Source of the DNA: Cardiocondyla obscurior
Lineage: Eukaryota > Arthropoda > Insecta > Hymenoptera > Formicidae
Direction of reading: 5' to 3'
NCBI RefSeq assembly: GCF_019399895.1
Contig: NC_091870.1
Span: 9,035,001-9,099,000, forward strand
DNA: 64,000 nt
Shown: piece by piece, positions 1-13,800 of the stretch
Layout: each line of letters begins with the position of its first letter
Position numbering within the stretch: position 1 is the stretch's first letter
Program-made: the position numbers and the translations under genes
Notes under the pieces: model-generated
What the model saw: the letters and a program-made list of their open reading frames with translations, nothing else
What the model was told of the DNA's origin: nothing
Databases searched by the model: none

Positions 1-624
1 TCTTTGACACTTATGTGATAAAATTTTTTCAAAACTGATATGACGCTGAAATTAATCAATCTAATTTATAATTTATTATTATTAGTATTAGTAATATAAT
101 CAAACTAGTGTAAGTAATGTGTGATTGATACTTAAATTTACGTATTTATCGACAAAACTGAGCTGAGAATTCGTTTATGTTTCATTAAAATTTACTACTT
201 TCCATCTATTTTTTCTTAAATAAGCTGCAGTACGATAAGTCATTATCACGCCCGTTGTATTTTTATTAACAAATATTGTCACAATAAAAAGAAAACGGAA
301 AAACGCCATGATGCAAAGTGAGTAAATGTGATAATCGTTAGCAATATAAATGTTAATTCATAGAACAATGCAAACATTAAATCAAACATAGCTTACATGC
401 AGCATGTCTGCAAATTATGTATTATATTATTACATTGATGCTATACCATGTAATTCTTTCCTAAAAACTGGAAGAAAAAAAAAACAGAAAAATATAATTG
501 TAAAAAATCTCTTTTACCTCGATATGACTGTGATAAAACTTGAACAATTGATTGAAAAAATTATTCTTATAGAGCTAACGGTATTTCATGATGCATACAT
601 TTATATTTCAATCGAAACGATTAT
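1..624. other. AT-rich flank downstream of the arylsulfatase gene
   Basis: No gene is supported here. The stretch is AT-rich with scattered stops. A short open frame near 404-673 runs over the end of the sulfatase gene and has no recognisable protein character. It probably holds the 3' UTR of the minus-strand sulfatase gene. Confidence 0.5.
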
Positions 625-3600
625 TCAAACGAAGGATTTGCACAAGACTGCTATAAGAACGATCCCAATGTGAAGGTAATACGCTAAACCAGCCAACTGG
701 ACAGCCGCGTTGTACGGGTAAAATGTGTCGACCGAAGGTATCCACGGCTCCCACGTATTGTTCGTTCTTCGCGGATCAGCGAGCCAATCTACCGGCGGTT
801 TAATTTGTACCGTGACATTGCGTCCATACTGCTCGAGAAACTGATCCAACTCCCGAGCAATCTGTGAAAAGAGAAACTACTAAAATAAGATTCCCTCGAT
901 GTAGTTATCTCGAGATTATTTCTTTTTACTTATATCTCGTCTTAATGTATCAATTTTAAAGCATCTTTCATAATCAATGCAGCAAACATTAAAAAAAAAT
1001 GGTAATAATCTTTAAAAAATACAAAAAAAAATTAAAAAAAATTTTAATATTTGAAAATTGTATTGAGTTAATAATCCAGTGATTTATTTGAGAATTTATT
1101 ATGCTTTCAAAACGTTTGTTTCACTAATTCTCACCCTCGGATATTGCTCGACAATGTTTTTCGTTTCGCAAGGATCGCTCTCGATGTCGAAGAGGCACTC
1201 AGTAACATTACAGGTAACGAACTGGTTTCTACTGAAGGTGGAATTAAATAATCTGTGACAAGTAACCGTAGCTTCGTGTCGTAATTGATTGATCGTGCTG
1301 GGCTGAGTAACTGGGCCGCCTAAGTGATACGTGATACTTTCCGACACCGTGCTCTTCAAGATAGTGGTGGTATAAGTCATATTCTCCTGCGCGTATTTTC
1401 TTGAATCGTTATACGTAGGACTGTAGTAGTATGGAGGTAAAGGTATATCGTAGTCACGATAATGTCCGTCGTAGTAGCCTTCCTCGATCGATCCTGAAAT
1501 GTAATTTTTCATGAATACTAGTTACATTACGGCAAATAAATAAAGTAAAAAGATCTCTCATTTTAAAAACTAAAATTGTACGAATCTTGAAATACAGGAA
1601 TTTGCGACCGCAGAGCAACGCACAGCTCGAAAGTTTATTTCTTACAATATTAATTTTATTTTATGCTATCTTATAAGCCTTAGTTTTTAAATTATTGCTG
1701 AAAAATTACTCAATCGCGATTACGAAATACCTCGAAGAAGCTTGTACTGCTTATATATGGCACCCTCAGTTTTAGAAATCTCATCGATGTTCAGCAACAG
1801 CTTGTCCCTGACTATCGGATAACCGTCTTTCAACATAGGCCACTGATTCATCCCGTCGATCTCTCCCAAATCCTTTAGATCACCATCAGCAACAGCGTAG
1901 AGGGTTGGCAGCCAGTCGGTTACGTGCACCAGATTGTCGCATACACGTGCTGCTTTAAGCAATCTTGGTGACCACAGCACAGCGACTCCTCTCACTCCAC
2001 CCTCGTAAAGGGTGTATTTCATCTGCGTCATAAATCACGCTCTTATATACCGTCGTGTTTCTTAAAACTTCAAAGCAGCTTGTAGTCTCACGCGTATATT
2101 CAAAAGATTTTTAAATAAATTAAATTAAATGCTAGAAATGACATAATAATATATTTATCGGTCAATATAAATAATATAATTCTATATTTTGTATCCTCAT
2201 ATAAAACTTAAAAAAATACTTACGCCTCGTAGAGGATAATTAGAACCGTAATTACGAAATTTGCCAATAGGCGCTGCACCGTTGTCGGTGAGAAAAACAA
2301 TCACCGAATTCCTCAACAGCCCTCGGTTCCCCAAAGTTTGAACGACGCGTCCCACGGATTCGTCCAACTTCGATACCATTCCTGATGAAATTACGTTAAA
2401 AGAAAAGTGAGTCAAGCGTTACAAATAATCTGTCCTTCAATTAATATTAAATTAATTTAATTATAATATTTTATATGTATTTGATTGATAAATTATTGTG
2501 GTTATTTATTAATACCGAACAACCATCGACTTTTGCTGTCGACATAATCGTACGTACTAGCATACTTGCGACGATTTGCTTCTCGAATGTGCATAAACTG
2601 TCTATCATACTGATTATAATCTTGCGGACTCTCGAGAGGTGCGTGGACCGCGAGGTGCGATATTTGAAGATAGAGCGGTTGAGATCGATCGTGACTCTGA
2701 ATGATCCTGACTGCTTCGTCGGTGAAAAGATCCGTGATGTATTTGTCGGTTAGGCCGTAAGCTGGAGCATCGCCACGGTGCATGTCGTACCCACTCATAT
2801 TCTGATATGCGTGCAAAAGAAGTGACCAAACATTAAAAGAATAATAACAAAAAATAAGTAAAGTCAAGGGTTAAATTAAAATTAATTTTGATACCTGATA
2901 CGAGTACTTATAGTCATAGTACGAAACGTGACTGTTGTAAAAACCAAGGAAGGAATCGAAACCACGGTGTATGGGGGTGTGCTGAGGTGTGTGATATCCC
3001 AAATGCCATTTCCCGATCAGCTTTGTCGTGTATCCTAGTGCTCGCAAATATTCCGGCAAAATCTTCACGTTGAGAGGTAATCCTCTGGGCTCGCCACCCT
3101 GTATATCATCTCCCTGCATACCTGTACAAAAAATACGAATCACAGTATCTCAGATGCTGTATTAAGTCACATGTAACGTCATCGTGCCATACGTATATTA
3201 TTTTTTCAAATGCACATTAAATTGTCGCGACTTCCGCGCGTCTTTTTGTCGCTTAAACTATGCACGCGCAAAGCGCGCGTGCTTTGTAGTGTCTTATAAA
3301 AAGTAAGAAAACAAGGAAAAAAAAAAAAAAGACGGTACCATCTCTTTTTCTCGTAAAACCTTGTAGTATAAAAATGTTTGACTTACAAAATAATGAATAA
3401 TACATACCCATATGCATTGGATACTTTCCGGTGAAGAATGCAGCTCGGGAAGGTGTGCTGGACGGCAAGACGTAATGCCTATTCAATATAATTCCATTGT
3501 ACGCTAGGGCATCTATATTCGGAGTAGGTATCTGGTTCGAACCATGGAAGCCGACGTCATTCCATCCCTGAAACATTTGAGCGTAATTATTTAATACTAT

Positions 3601-4365
3601 AAATTTATATGCACACAAATAAAATATTGTTCTCGCACCGGAAGTTCAACATATCAAAATTACGTGAACAAATTAAATGGTAATTGACGTGTACTAAGAA
3701 TTAGCATTTTGTCGTGTGATCTAAATGAGTCACGACGTGCGTACTTGTTGATTGCGGAGGCGTAGATAAGCTACGTAAGCTGCGATAATTAACTTAACTA
3801 AGGGTAATTTTAATCCGGAATACTTTTGAGTAAATTAATCGTGTCGTGCTTAAAGCAAGCGCAAGTAACGTTAGTATAATAAATGCTTTTACAAATCATT
3901 GCATATATGAATAAAAGATAACAATTTTAAATCATCTATAAATATTTCAATATTTTATACATGTTCAATTAAAATGCATTGTAAAAAAAAATTATTTTTT
4001 CGATTATTAATTCTCTTTTATTAACATTTTTTTAATACTTTTATGATATATTAAATTTTATAAAGCTCTGTAAATATTTATGAAGTATATTTCAATGCAA
4101 AAAATTTTCTTTTAATATAATATCTCTTCTTGCTTTTTTAATTACATTTTACATATCTTACGAGAAGAATAGACAATTAGTTAAAAAATATTGAAATATA
4201 AGAATGCAACTTCTATTGGTATTTTAATTCTTATTTATATCTTACCAGATCATCGGCCATAAAGACGATTATATTTGGTGATGTTTCGTAAAAGCCAAAT
4301 GCGGTTCCGAATAATAATAAAAGGCTTAAAAAGTGACAATTAGTTGTTGCTATTAAACGCACCAT
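625..4365 (-). CDS. Arylsulfatase B-like protein with Ser at the formylglycine position
   Basis: Eight exons: 4365-4246, 3567-3408, 3121-2895, 2801-2558, 2381-2224, 2022-1731, 1493-1135 and 861-625. All joints are GT-AG and the total is 1797 nt (598 aa). Residues 1-24 look like a signal peptide, followed by PNIIVFMADDL and GWNDVGFHG, the sulfatase metal-binding start. GKWHLG (130-135), LAVHAPL (H222), TDNG (D283, N284) and PLRGMKYTLYEGGVRG (K305) match the active-site blocks of ARSB/ARSI/ARSJ. The C-terminal SDPCE and WEPW blocks also fit. The last ~20 residues are hydrophobic and could be a membrane or GPI-type tail. Family role: hydrolysis of sulfate esters in lysosomes or outside the cell. 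The usual CxPSR motif reads S77-T-P-S-R (codon AGC at 3459-3457), so the normal formylglycine cannot form. Activity is therefore doubtful although the frame is intact. The gene stands alone on its strand. Confidence 0.9.
3445..3459 (-). other. Sulfatase signature 1, STPSR instead of CxPSR
   Basis: The five codons AGC ACA CCT TCC CGA encode S77-T78-P79-S80-R81. In known eukaryotic sulfatases the first residue is the Cys that SUMF1 oxidises to formylglycine. One base change (T to A in TGC) would explain AGC. The following TGKYPMHMG block is normal, so the alignment at this point is not in doubt. Confidence 0.9.
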
Positions 4366-5502
4366 ATCTGCAATGCTTTTTTCAGATATTTAAAAAAAGG
4401 AAGAAAAGTTTAGTTTCACTCAACGTCTACACGTCCTCTTCTTCGCACTCTTCGCGTCACTCGGTACCAATACTCGCTTAAACAAAAAAAATGTACATTA
4501 TTAACACATCATACGACCAGCTCTCGCGGAGCACAAAGAGGCAACAGAAGACATAAATACGTTTATATAGCCCACCTACGAAAAGCGCGTCGTGAATGAA
4601 TTAAGACAAAGAAGAAGGGAAGGGAAGATGTACTAATGATCACGATTATGACGAGGATAACTTGTTTAAAACTGGGCTGCTTCTCGTCTTACAACTCATT
4701 TTCGCTATTTATATAATTTCCCCAAGACTGCTTACGTTTTGACTGCTCCACGCTTATCATTATAATAACAGTTTTAAAATAGTTCCTGCAAATTTATAGA
4801 AATAATTTGAATTAATAAATCAAACAAAATATTTTACCATGCATTCAAATATAAAATAAATAACAAATATAAGCGCTTTTCGATGCTATAGCAAACATTA
4901 TAAGCAAACGCAACAAAACTTGACAAAACAGAAGACGTCGCTTATTAAAAATTGTAAATATAATTTACGGTCTTAAAATAATAAGATGAATTGGTCACAA
5001 ATACATTAAGATAATCGAAAAGTTAAAGGAATATGCAATCGTGAAACTGAATATAAGGAAACGGGCTAATGTTGGTCATAACTTTTTTTATACGTCACAA
5101 GGAAACTCGAAATATAAGTTTTGGATAAAATACTATTGATATAATTATCTTATCATGATTAGTAAAATTTATATTTATTTTTATAACAAGAAATTCTAAC
5201 TATAACAATTGTTCGTGTACAAGCCTAACATTTTACAAAATTCTAAAAACGATTTATATTAATTCGACAGAAATTATATAAGTCTACTCTTTTCTTATAA
5301 TATATTTTAAAAAAGTTACTCATTTTCAAATATTAATATTAAAAAAATGCAAAAAATATTCCATAAATATATCATAAACCTATATTCACTTTTTCGATCT
5401 TTAACACCATAAATTATAGAAACCATTATTATTAAGAGAAAACTGAATAATGTGCATTCAGATAAATTTCTCTTTAGTTAAAAAATATTTGCACGTACAA
5501 AA
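4366..5502. other. Intergenic, arylsulfatase upstream region
   Basis: AT-rich DNA between the start codon of the sulfatase gene and the stop codon of the isomerase gene. Both genes read leftwards, so it should hold the sulfatase promoter/5' UTR and the isomerase 3' UTR. I see no open frame or repeat worth calling. Confidence 0.5.
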
Positions 5503-6586
5503 TTATTCCTTTAATGTATATATATTTTTAACATCGCAAATTTGACTTAAATTATGTAAATTATCCCACCAATGTAGCAATTTAAAATTATAAATAAGAC
5601 GGAACCACGGTGTCAGTAACGGATTAGCCTTTATAAAATTGTCGATCTCCAATCGTGACACCCATTGAATATCGGTCACTTCGTCAGGATTAGGTTTTAT
5701 GGTGATGTCATCTCGTTGTAGAAATAATATATAATCAATCTCATGTTCACCCCAACGATCGCTACTAGGTGCTTGATAGTAAATTCTTGTTAAGTAAAAC
5801 AGATCAGAAGGTGTAATTTCATTGCTAGGTACCCCCAGTTCAAAATTAAGTCTTCTTATCGCGGCTCTGCGTACGCCTATAGCATCTTCCTCTTCTGTTT
5901 CTTCAGGAATGTCTGCTAATGGATGACTGCAACATGTATTTGTGTAACAGCCAGGAAATGTTATCTGTAACACAGATACATATTATATAAATTGCATAAA
6001 CATATAATTACATGGATATTTAATATAATAATTGTTTCATACTAGGAATTGTAAATAGCATTAAATTTAATTATTAAAACACAATATAATGCACTAAAAA
6101 ATTAAATATTAGACAGTTATATACATTAGAAATAAAACTTATAAACTTGATTCAAATAATAAATAAATAAAAATAAAAGAAAAGCTATGACTTCAACAAG
6201 CAATAAAAAACAAAGCATAATTTTTTAATTTTAGCATTTTATTTTTATTTAAAATTAAATAGAAAAAAAATTATATTTAAAAATAGAAAGCTTAAGAAGA
6301 CACTCACTTTGTCAGCTGATCGTTTTTGAAGTAACAATTCTCCTTTACTATTGAATAAAAAAACACTAAATGCTCTATGCAGAGGTACACATCCATCTGT
6401 ATTAATTTCATGACAAACTTGCTTGGTGGCTTCACCAACAGACTTATCCATTTTGTCTACAAGTATGCAGTGTTCCTTTAAAGAAGCTCTTTGCAATGGT
6501 GTTACCTGCATCATCCCAATTTTTCTCTCTGTAAGTATTGTTGCCTTCTGCATGGTATGAAACAGATTTCTATACACTTTAATCAT
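5503..6586 (-). CDS. Idi1: Isopentenyl-diphosphate delta-isomerase (type I)
   Basis: Two exons, 6586-6308 and 5964-5503, give 741 nt (246 aa). The protein interconverts isopentenyl and dimethylallyl diphosphate in the mevalonate pathway, which feeds juvenile hormone and other isoprenoids in insects. Exon 1 carries the HRAFSVFLFN and LLLQKRSADK blocks. Exon 2 opens with ITFPGC and TNTCCSHPL, where Cys104 fits the catalytic cysteine. The Nudix-like helix RRAAIRRLNFELG and the WGEHEIDYILFL block with its catalytic glutamate (164-168) follow, then TPWF and WWDNL near the end. The N terminus is about 20 residues longer than I recall for the human cytosolic enzyme and is basic (MIKVYRNLFHT); it could be an organelle presequence, or translation may start at an internal Met. 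The gene is head-to-head with the nucleoporin gene, about 1.25 kb apart. Confidence 0.95.
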
Positions 6587-7835
6587 GTCAGTTGCTTACT
6601 GAGCAGTAGCTGGAAAAATGAATGCATGCAATATTTATATTGTTTGTACCACAAACTTATTTAAATAATAAAATTCACATGGAACAATTATAGTTGATAA
6701 AAAAGTGAATAATAAAAAGAATAAATTGACATAAAGAGTCAAGGACATAATGGTTGTATTATGTTACAAAATACAATATGTTAATAAATTGAAATACTGA
6801 AGCAAGAAATGAGAAAAGAATAACTTGGTTTGACTTTTGAACAAATAATCAATTGCGAACAAACTGCTCATTTACATATGAAAGTGTTAAAAATGCTAGG
6901 AATGATGTCTATAAATGAAAGTTCTTTTGTGACCTAGAATCCAGTCAAGAAATCACTAACCTTAATCTTTTAAAACTCTTCGTATTTTTTACCTCGTTTT
7001 TTGCTACCTCTAACATTTAGTCCCCTGTTAGCTTTATTTCAAACGTGAAAACTAAACGTAAAAAATGTTTCTCCAAAGAAATCACAATGTGTAACTTGAT
7101 GCGACTATTTATCGTTAACACAATTTGCCGTCACTAGTCGACACTTGTCGATGAACAAGTTTACACTCTGTAGCTAACTGACTTTTTTTCCACTAGTTTA
7201 GAGTTCATCTCTTTCCTTCTAATACAGAGGAATGAAAATAATATCTAATTAGTGCAATCTACTCAGTTCAAAAAAAACTGATTAAAGAGAAACGAATAAA
7301 TGCGTAACAAAAAAGAGAGAGAAAGAGATGAAATAAACGACTTTATTCTCACTTTCTTTTTTAGTTAGTTGGTTAACTGTACCAATGCATCCAACATTGT
7401 ATTACTCTCACTAGTGCAGAAGTACAGCAAAAACGAACAGATGTACAATGTCGACCATTTGATCTCTTTCTCTCTCTCTCTCTCTATTTCTCGCTCTCTT
7501 TCTCTCTGCTTTGCTAATCAGTTGATTCGAATACGCCGGTCTGGCGCGAATAGGCGCGAGTGAGCGTGGTTGGAATTACGGTTGATATTTTGTACTCTCA
7601 TTGAAATAATTGTGGCAGATCTGTGTAAGTATAGTATTAAATATAACGTTCTATAGCTATGTTAATTTATTTTAACATTATTTTATATTTTTGAAAACAT
7701 TGCGTTCCAATTTTTGTAAGGGCTTCAGACTTAACCTAAAATTTATGACACGGTTACTTGTGGTTGGTTTATGATACATTACCTTTATGTGTTTATATCA
7801 TTCTGTTTTTAATAATACTTTTAGACTTTAAGAAA
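6587..7835. promoter_or_regulatory. Shared intergenic region between Idi1 and Nup154
   Basis: Both flanking genes are transcribed away from this 1.25 kb interval, so it must carry both promoters and 5' UTRs. It is AT-rich with a CT-rich run at about 7465-7510. The nucleoporin's first coding exon has an acceptor (TTTTAG) at 7823, just before the ATG, so a non-coding first exon should lie upstream, perhaps near 7560-7625. No TATA box could be assigned with confidence. Confidence 0.5.
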
Positions 7836-10800
7836 ATGAGAAATATGACACTTACGGAAATGGAGCCATTAAAAATGCACCTTGACTCATTAGAAATGGC
7901 TGGAAAAATGGTAGATAAACATATTATTGCAGACAGTAATTTTCCATCTTTAATTAATCTTATGAGATACAATGTACAAGGTAATTAATATTTTGTTCAT
8001 ATAAACAAGTTTGCAAATTGGAAAATATTACTGAAAGATATTGATAATTTGAGAATGACTATAATTAATACATTTTTGCAGGTGGACCAACTGTTAGTGG
8101 TCTTGATGATCACGATTATCCTAATTTAAATGGTGCATCAATGACATTGACAAATATTAATCAGATGAAAATACACAGTAAAATTCCTTTGCCTTCAGAA
8201 GTAATGGAACATTTTGGCCGTATCCTTTCTGTTGTTTAATTTAAAATAATAAAAATGATAGATTATTTTGTATGAATATTAATAAATACATTTATTCCTT
8301 AATATAAATATATGTAGATATGCAATGCCATTGCATGATGGGCCTCTTTACTGAAATTTCAAAAGCATGGCTTACAATTGATAGTGATATTTATCTATGG
8401 TCATATGAAAATGAGTAAGTTTTAATATTTTTAATTTTATTAACAAATATGAGTTTATCAAATTTTAATTAAAAAATTTTATAGGGCTGATGTAGCTTAC
8501 TTTGATGGCTTAAACGAAACTATTATAAGTGTGGGTTTAGTAAAGCCCAAGACAGGAATCTTTCAGAGTTATGTAAAATACTTGTTGATTCTTACAACAA
8601 CAGTAGAAATAACGATTCTTGGTGTTACAATACCCGACGATGGAGGAGGTAATTATTTAATATAATTTTATTTATCTATATTTGTAAATAATTATCTTTT
8701 AAAATTAATCATTGTTCTTTGTTTTATAGAAATGCAGTTAGTTCCAGAACCAATTTTCACTGTTACAACTGATGGAATAGGTATTACTACAATTGCAAAT
8801 ACCAATAGCGGCAGAATATTTCTTGGTGGTAGAAACGGATCATTATTTGAAATATATTATCAGGTTGAAACAATCAGATTTAACATCTTAAAATCGATAT
8901 TCGTTGCCTTTAAATTTAACAAATATAAATGTTTTCATGTTTAGGCAGAGAGCAGTTGGTTTGGCAAACGATGTAAAAAAATTAATCATTCAGAAGGTCC
9001 GTTATCATTTCTAGTACCGTCATTTGTCACTATGGCATTGTCAGAAGAAGAAGCTATAATACAAATATCTGTGGATGATTCGCGTAATATTTTATATACT
9101 TTGGGCGATAAAGGCACAATTACGGTTTGGGATATTGATAATGGTGGTGCATCTAAGATCACTTCATTATCTCAAGCTTCATTGGTACAGAATACTGTTC
9201 ATGTCGTTAAGTAAGTACTTTTTTCTTAATTATTTTTATAAAATATCTAATATAATAGATGTTAATATGAATCAATATATGAACTTTTTTTCAGAACTCT
9301 AGACAGTAATAATTTTCGACCTCTTGTAAGCATATCAGCTATAATGGAATCTGAGTCAGTACATTTAAACTTGGTTGTAGTTGCGGCAACGGGAACTCGT
9401 TTTTATTTTAGCTGTACTTCGATTACAAATCCTTCGAGTAGACCACAAGGTTTACAATTAATACATGTTAGACTGCCGCCTGGTTATGCCGCAAATGCTC
9501 CAGTAATGAGACCGCGAAAAGTACAAATGGCATATTATCGAAAAGGTAAATTATTTTATAATATGTTGAAAATAATACATTCGATGTAATTCATAACTTC
9601 GAAATATTTTTAGGAACCCTCTTTCTTGTTTGTGGTGGTGATACAGAAACTGCATGGTGTTTAAGTAACGATGCTTATCCATTCACAAATTACTTAGCTG
9701 AAACTCAGAGTATTCTACCTCTCGACAGTCCAGCATGGGCTATGGAAGAAATAATAAGAGATTCAGCTATACATATAGAGAAGCAAAGCAATGCTCAGGG
9801 TGAGCCTCCTTTATTAGTGCGACAACATATGGAACCACCAAGGAAATTTATATTTTTAACAGCACAGGTATATAATAGATACATTTTTAATACATTTATA
9901 TGAAGGACTGAAAACTAGAGTAAGTCAAATATTTTTTTTTAATACATAAATTTCTTTTTTTACAGGGGGCGATAATTCTAATGCAAGTTCGTCCTGTAGA
10001 TATATTGAAACAACTTCTCTTAGAACAACGTGGACCTGATACTGAAATAGTACGCGCATATTTTCAAACTCAATCCTTAGAACAAGCTTGTGCTACATGT
10101 TTAATTTTGGCAACGCTCGAGAGTTCACAAAATGCTCAGGTAATTATTTATTTTTACATATATTTATAAAATTTTATTTATAATTGTAAATACAGGATGT
10201 CCCAAACGATATGTCGCTTTCATTGTTTTAGACATCCTATATACATTATTAATTATATTATTTATATTATGCCCTTCTTAATAATAACTTTTTATAATTA
10301 TTAGTTGTCAGAGTGGGCAACTCGGGCGTTCTTTTTATACGGTGGTCAAAGAATAGCAGGGATATGTCCTCCAATTGATATGCATTCCGGTTTTCCTACT
10401 ATAAGTCCAGGTATATTATTGTTTTAGACACATATCATTTAAATGTTTATATAATATTCGATTTCTATTGAAAATAAATTTCAACGTAACAGATTTACGC
10501 TCGTCAACGCCCAGAGTGCCAAACTTCGATTCTAGAACTCAAGTTTTCCGATCATCCGCTCAAATGGGACTTAACACAGACATTGGTTTACAGCATTTCT
10601 CTGCTAAACATAGTGGGTTATATTTGTATGTAGGAAGAATACTTCGTCCCATATGGAATGTAAGATGTATAAAACAAGAAACAATAAATAATAAAAACGT
10701 GGTAAGTTATATTAATAAAAAATCATTGATGTAATTTTTTAATAAAATATTTTCTTGGTTTTAATTTTAATAATTTTTCGAAAAATTGTGCAATATTTTT

Positions 10801-13800
10801 TTTATTTTTTATGCTTTTATAAATTATAAGTATCACTTTTTCAGATATTTAGTACAGTACCAGCAACTCAAATAGCTTGGATTTTAGGATATTTGCAAGC
10901 ATTAAAATCTTTCTTGAATAAAAATACGAATATCACAAAACAGTAAGTATTTTTTCAAACATAATTTTTTAAATTATTGAAAAATAGCGCGCGCATGGTT
11001 TGTTCTAATATTTAATAAAATTATGGAAGACTAAACTAAGTTACGCATTTACAGGCAAAACACAAGTAGAAGTTTAACAGATGGTTTTGAAACAACAATT
11101 CAAAGTCATTTTCAAGAACCAATTGTGGAAGAAAGAAACTCGTTGGATGCTTTAAAAGTTTTCATCACTCATGCGTGTGAGGTTTTGGGTTTATGGAAAA
11201 TATTATGCGAGAATCAGCTAAATAACATCGTCAACTGTCTGTCAAAGGTAATGTTAACTTTTTTAAAATTTAATTAATATTTTTTTAATAATTAAAACCA
11301 TTAAATAATTAAAACCATTTTTCAGGATCAAATATCTCAATTCTCTACAGCCACTTTTAGAGATTTGATTTTAATAGGCCACGAAATATCTTCTTTACTT
11401 ATTGTTCATTTGATTGATAGGTAAGTTTATGACTGATAAAAATATTTCAGTAATTTATAGTCAGTATTTTATTGCAGTTATCTTGGGGATAACGCGTCAG
11501 TAGATTCTGTAAGTGCAAAATTAAGAGAAGTCTGTCCCAATTTATATAGAACTGAAGATGCTGTTTGTTCCAAGGTAACACAAATATATCACTTATATCG
11601 AAAATATCCGTAGTGATTAGAACCGCGATTCTAAGAATATTTCGAGCTAAAAGGCAACAATAAATGCGATTCTATTCTTGCTATAAATTTTTTAAGATAT
11701 AATTATTTTTATAATTTTAGGCAAACGAAATTCTCTTGAAAGCAAAAGGATGCACAAATCCCGAGGAAAAAGAATGCTATCTACAATCTGCTTTAATGGT
11801 GAGATATAAAATTATTTGCGTAGTGTATAAAATAATGTTTAATTTAATTTATTTATTAAATATGTACAGCTTTGTAAAGAAGTAGCACCCAGGTTGAATT
11901 TAAATGCAGTATGCCAGCAATTTGTCGCATGCCAGTTCTACACAGGCGTACTTGAATTGTGTATCTGTTGTGCAGAGAGAATAGATCCTAATAACGCGGC
12001 TTCGCATTATTATAAAAACAACGAACCCATCGAGGATCAGGAAGGAAATTTAGCTTTTACGAAACGGTATGTAATATATTCTTACGGACAGTCACAAGTA
12101 ATAATTTAATACTTTTTTATTTGTTACCTACAGCTTAGAAATTTATAAGGAATTCACAGCGATGTTAGATCATTTGTATCATCAAAGCATTTCTAATCCT
12201 TTAACGCCAACTTTACCAAGCAAACCAGGCCCACCTCTACAAACTGCATCAAATGCTATAATAATGCCGGCGAACGAAATTGTATGTAGTGGTTAAACCG
12301 AAAAAAAGCTAACTTAACAAAAAAAAAATAAATTTTAATCCGTAATACTAATACGTAATTCTTTTTTTCAGTTATACGATATTATAGACGATGCATTACA
12401 TGCACCATGTGAGACTCTTCATTCTTCTATTTATACTTGGATGATTGATAAAGGACTTCATGGTAAATTAGTTACCTTCGCTGCACCTTCGTTGGAAACT
12501 TACTTGAATCGCGTCAATGCGCCAGAATTACTTTGGCAATTTTATGAAAAAAATAAGAATCATGCTGCTGCAGCAAAGATCTTGGATTCTTTAGCTACGA
12601 AAGTTGGGTATGTATTCATATTACTTGAATATAAAATTTTTTTCACAGATATAGAAAATTTTAATTTTTAATATACTATTACTTATATTATAAATGGTTT
12701 TTTTTTTTTTTTTTTTACAGATCGGAAATACCACTCTCAGAAAGAGTCTATAATCTATCTCGAGCGGTCGTATGTATGCGAAGCGATCAAACTGGATATG
12801 CTCCTTATCTTGGAATTTTCTTACGTGAATTAGAAGATAAATTAGAAGTAGCTAGAATGCAGCAACAGGTGCATATTCTAAGTTATTAATAATAAGGCAA
12901 AACGTTAAATTTTTTAATTTGGCTAATATTTCTTTACGTACATAACTTGAAAGTATTTGAAAAGAAAATTTATATTGTAAAATTAAATTTGTGCAATCGT
13001 ATTTTAATCCAATATTTAAAATATGTTAATTATTAATCACAAATGTATTTTTTTTTTTTTTTTTAATTTAACAGATACTTGACGTTATCAGCAATCAACA
13101 AAACCTTTTTGATTCGATGATAGTTACAGATGCAAAGTTGAGATTAAATTCTTCATTACTCGATATTACTCAGGTTTGTAACGTTGATAGATATATTTCA
13201 TCGAAATCTTTCTTTTTTTTTTATTTTATTTTTATATACAATATTAATTACAGTTGTATGAAGAATATGCGGAACCCTTACAACTTTGGGAATGTAAATT
13301 GGCTATAATTCATTGCTCAGGACATCAGGATGATATGCTGATTAAAGGAATTTGGACTAATATCATTGATAATGGTATTTTTCGCTATATTTCGTAAAAT
13401 TTGGTATATTTATCATATTGTAATAATTTTTAAATACATTCTTAATTATTTTAGAATTAGAAAATGCAACAGAATCGTCAAATAACGATAAAATGACCAT
13501 TTTAATGTGCAAAATTAAATTACTTGGTCAAGAATATATTGGATCACCACATTGTTTCCCAATTGGTAATTATATTTATAATTTATTTAAGATATACACT
13601 TCATATATATATTTAATTCTGTATTAATAATAAAGTTTTATAAATTTTTTTATTCTTATGTGTTTAAGATTTTCTAGTAAAACAACTGGAAATGAAAGCA
13701 TGTAAATATAAAGTAAATAATATAAGTATTATAACCTCTTTTTTGGAATTGGGAGTGGCGATGGAAGATCTTTTAGATATTTATGATAAGTAAGTATTTA

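Noticed and set aside
404..673. 89-codon plus-strand frame at the left end
   Set aside because: AT-rich, overlaps the end of the sulfatase gene on the other strand, no family character.
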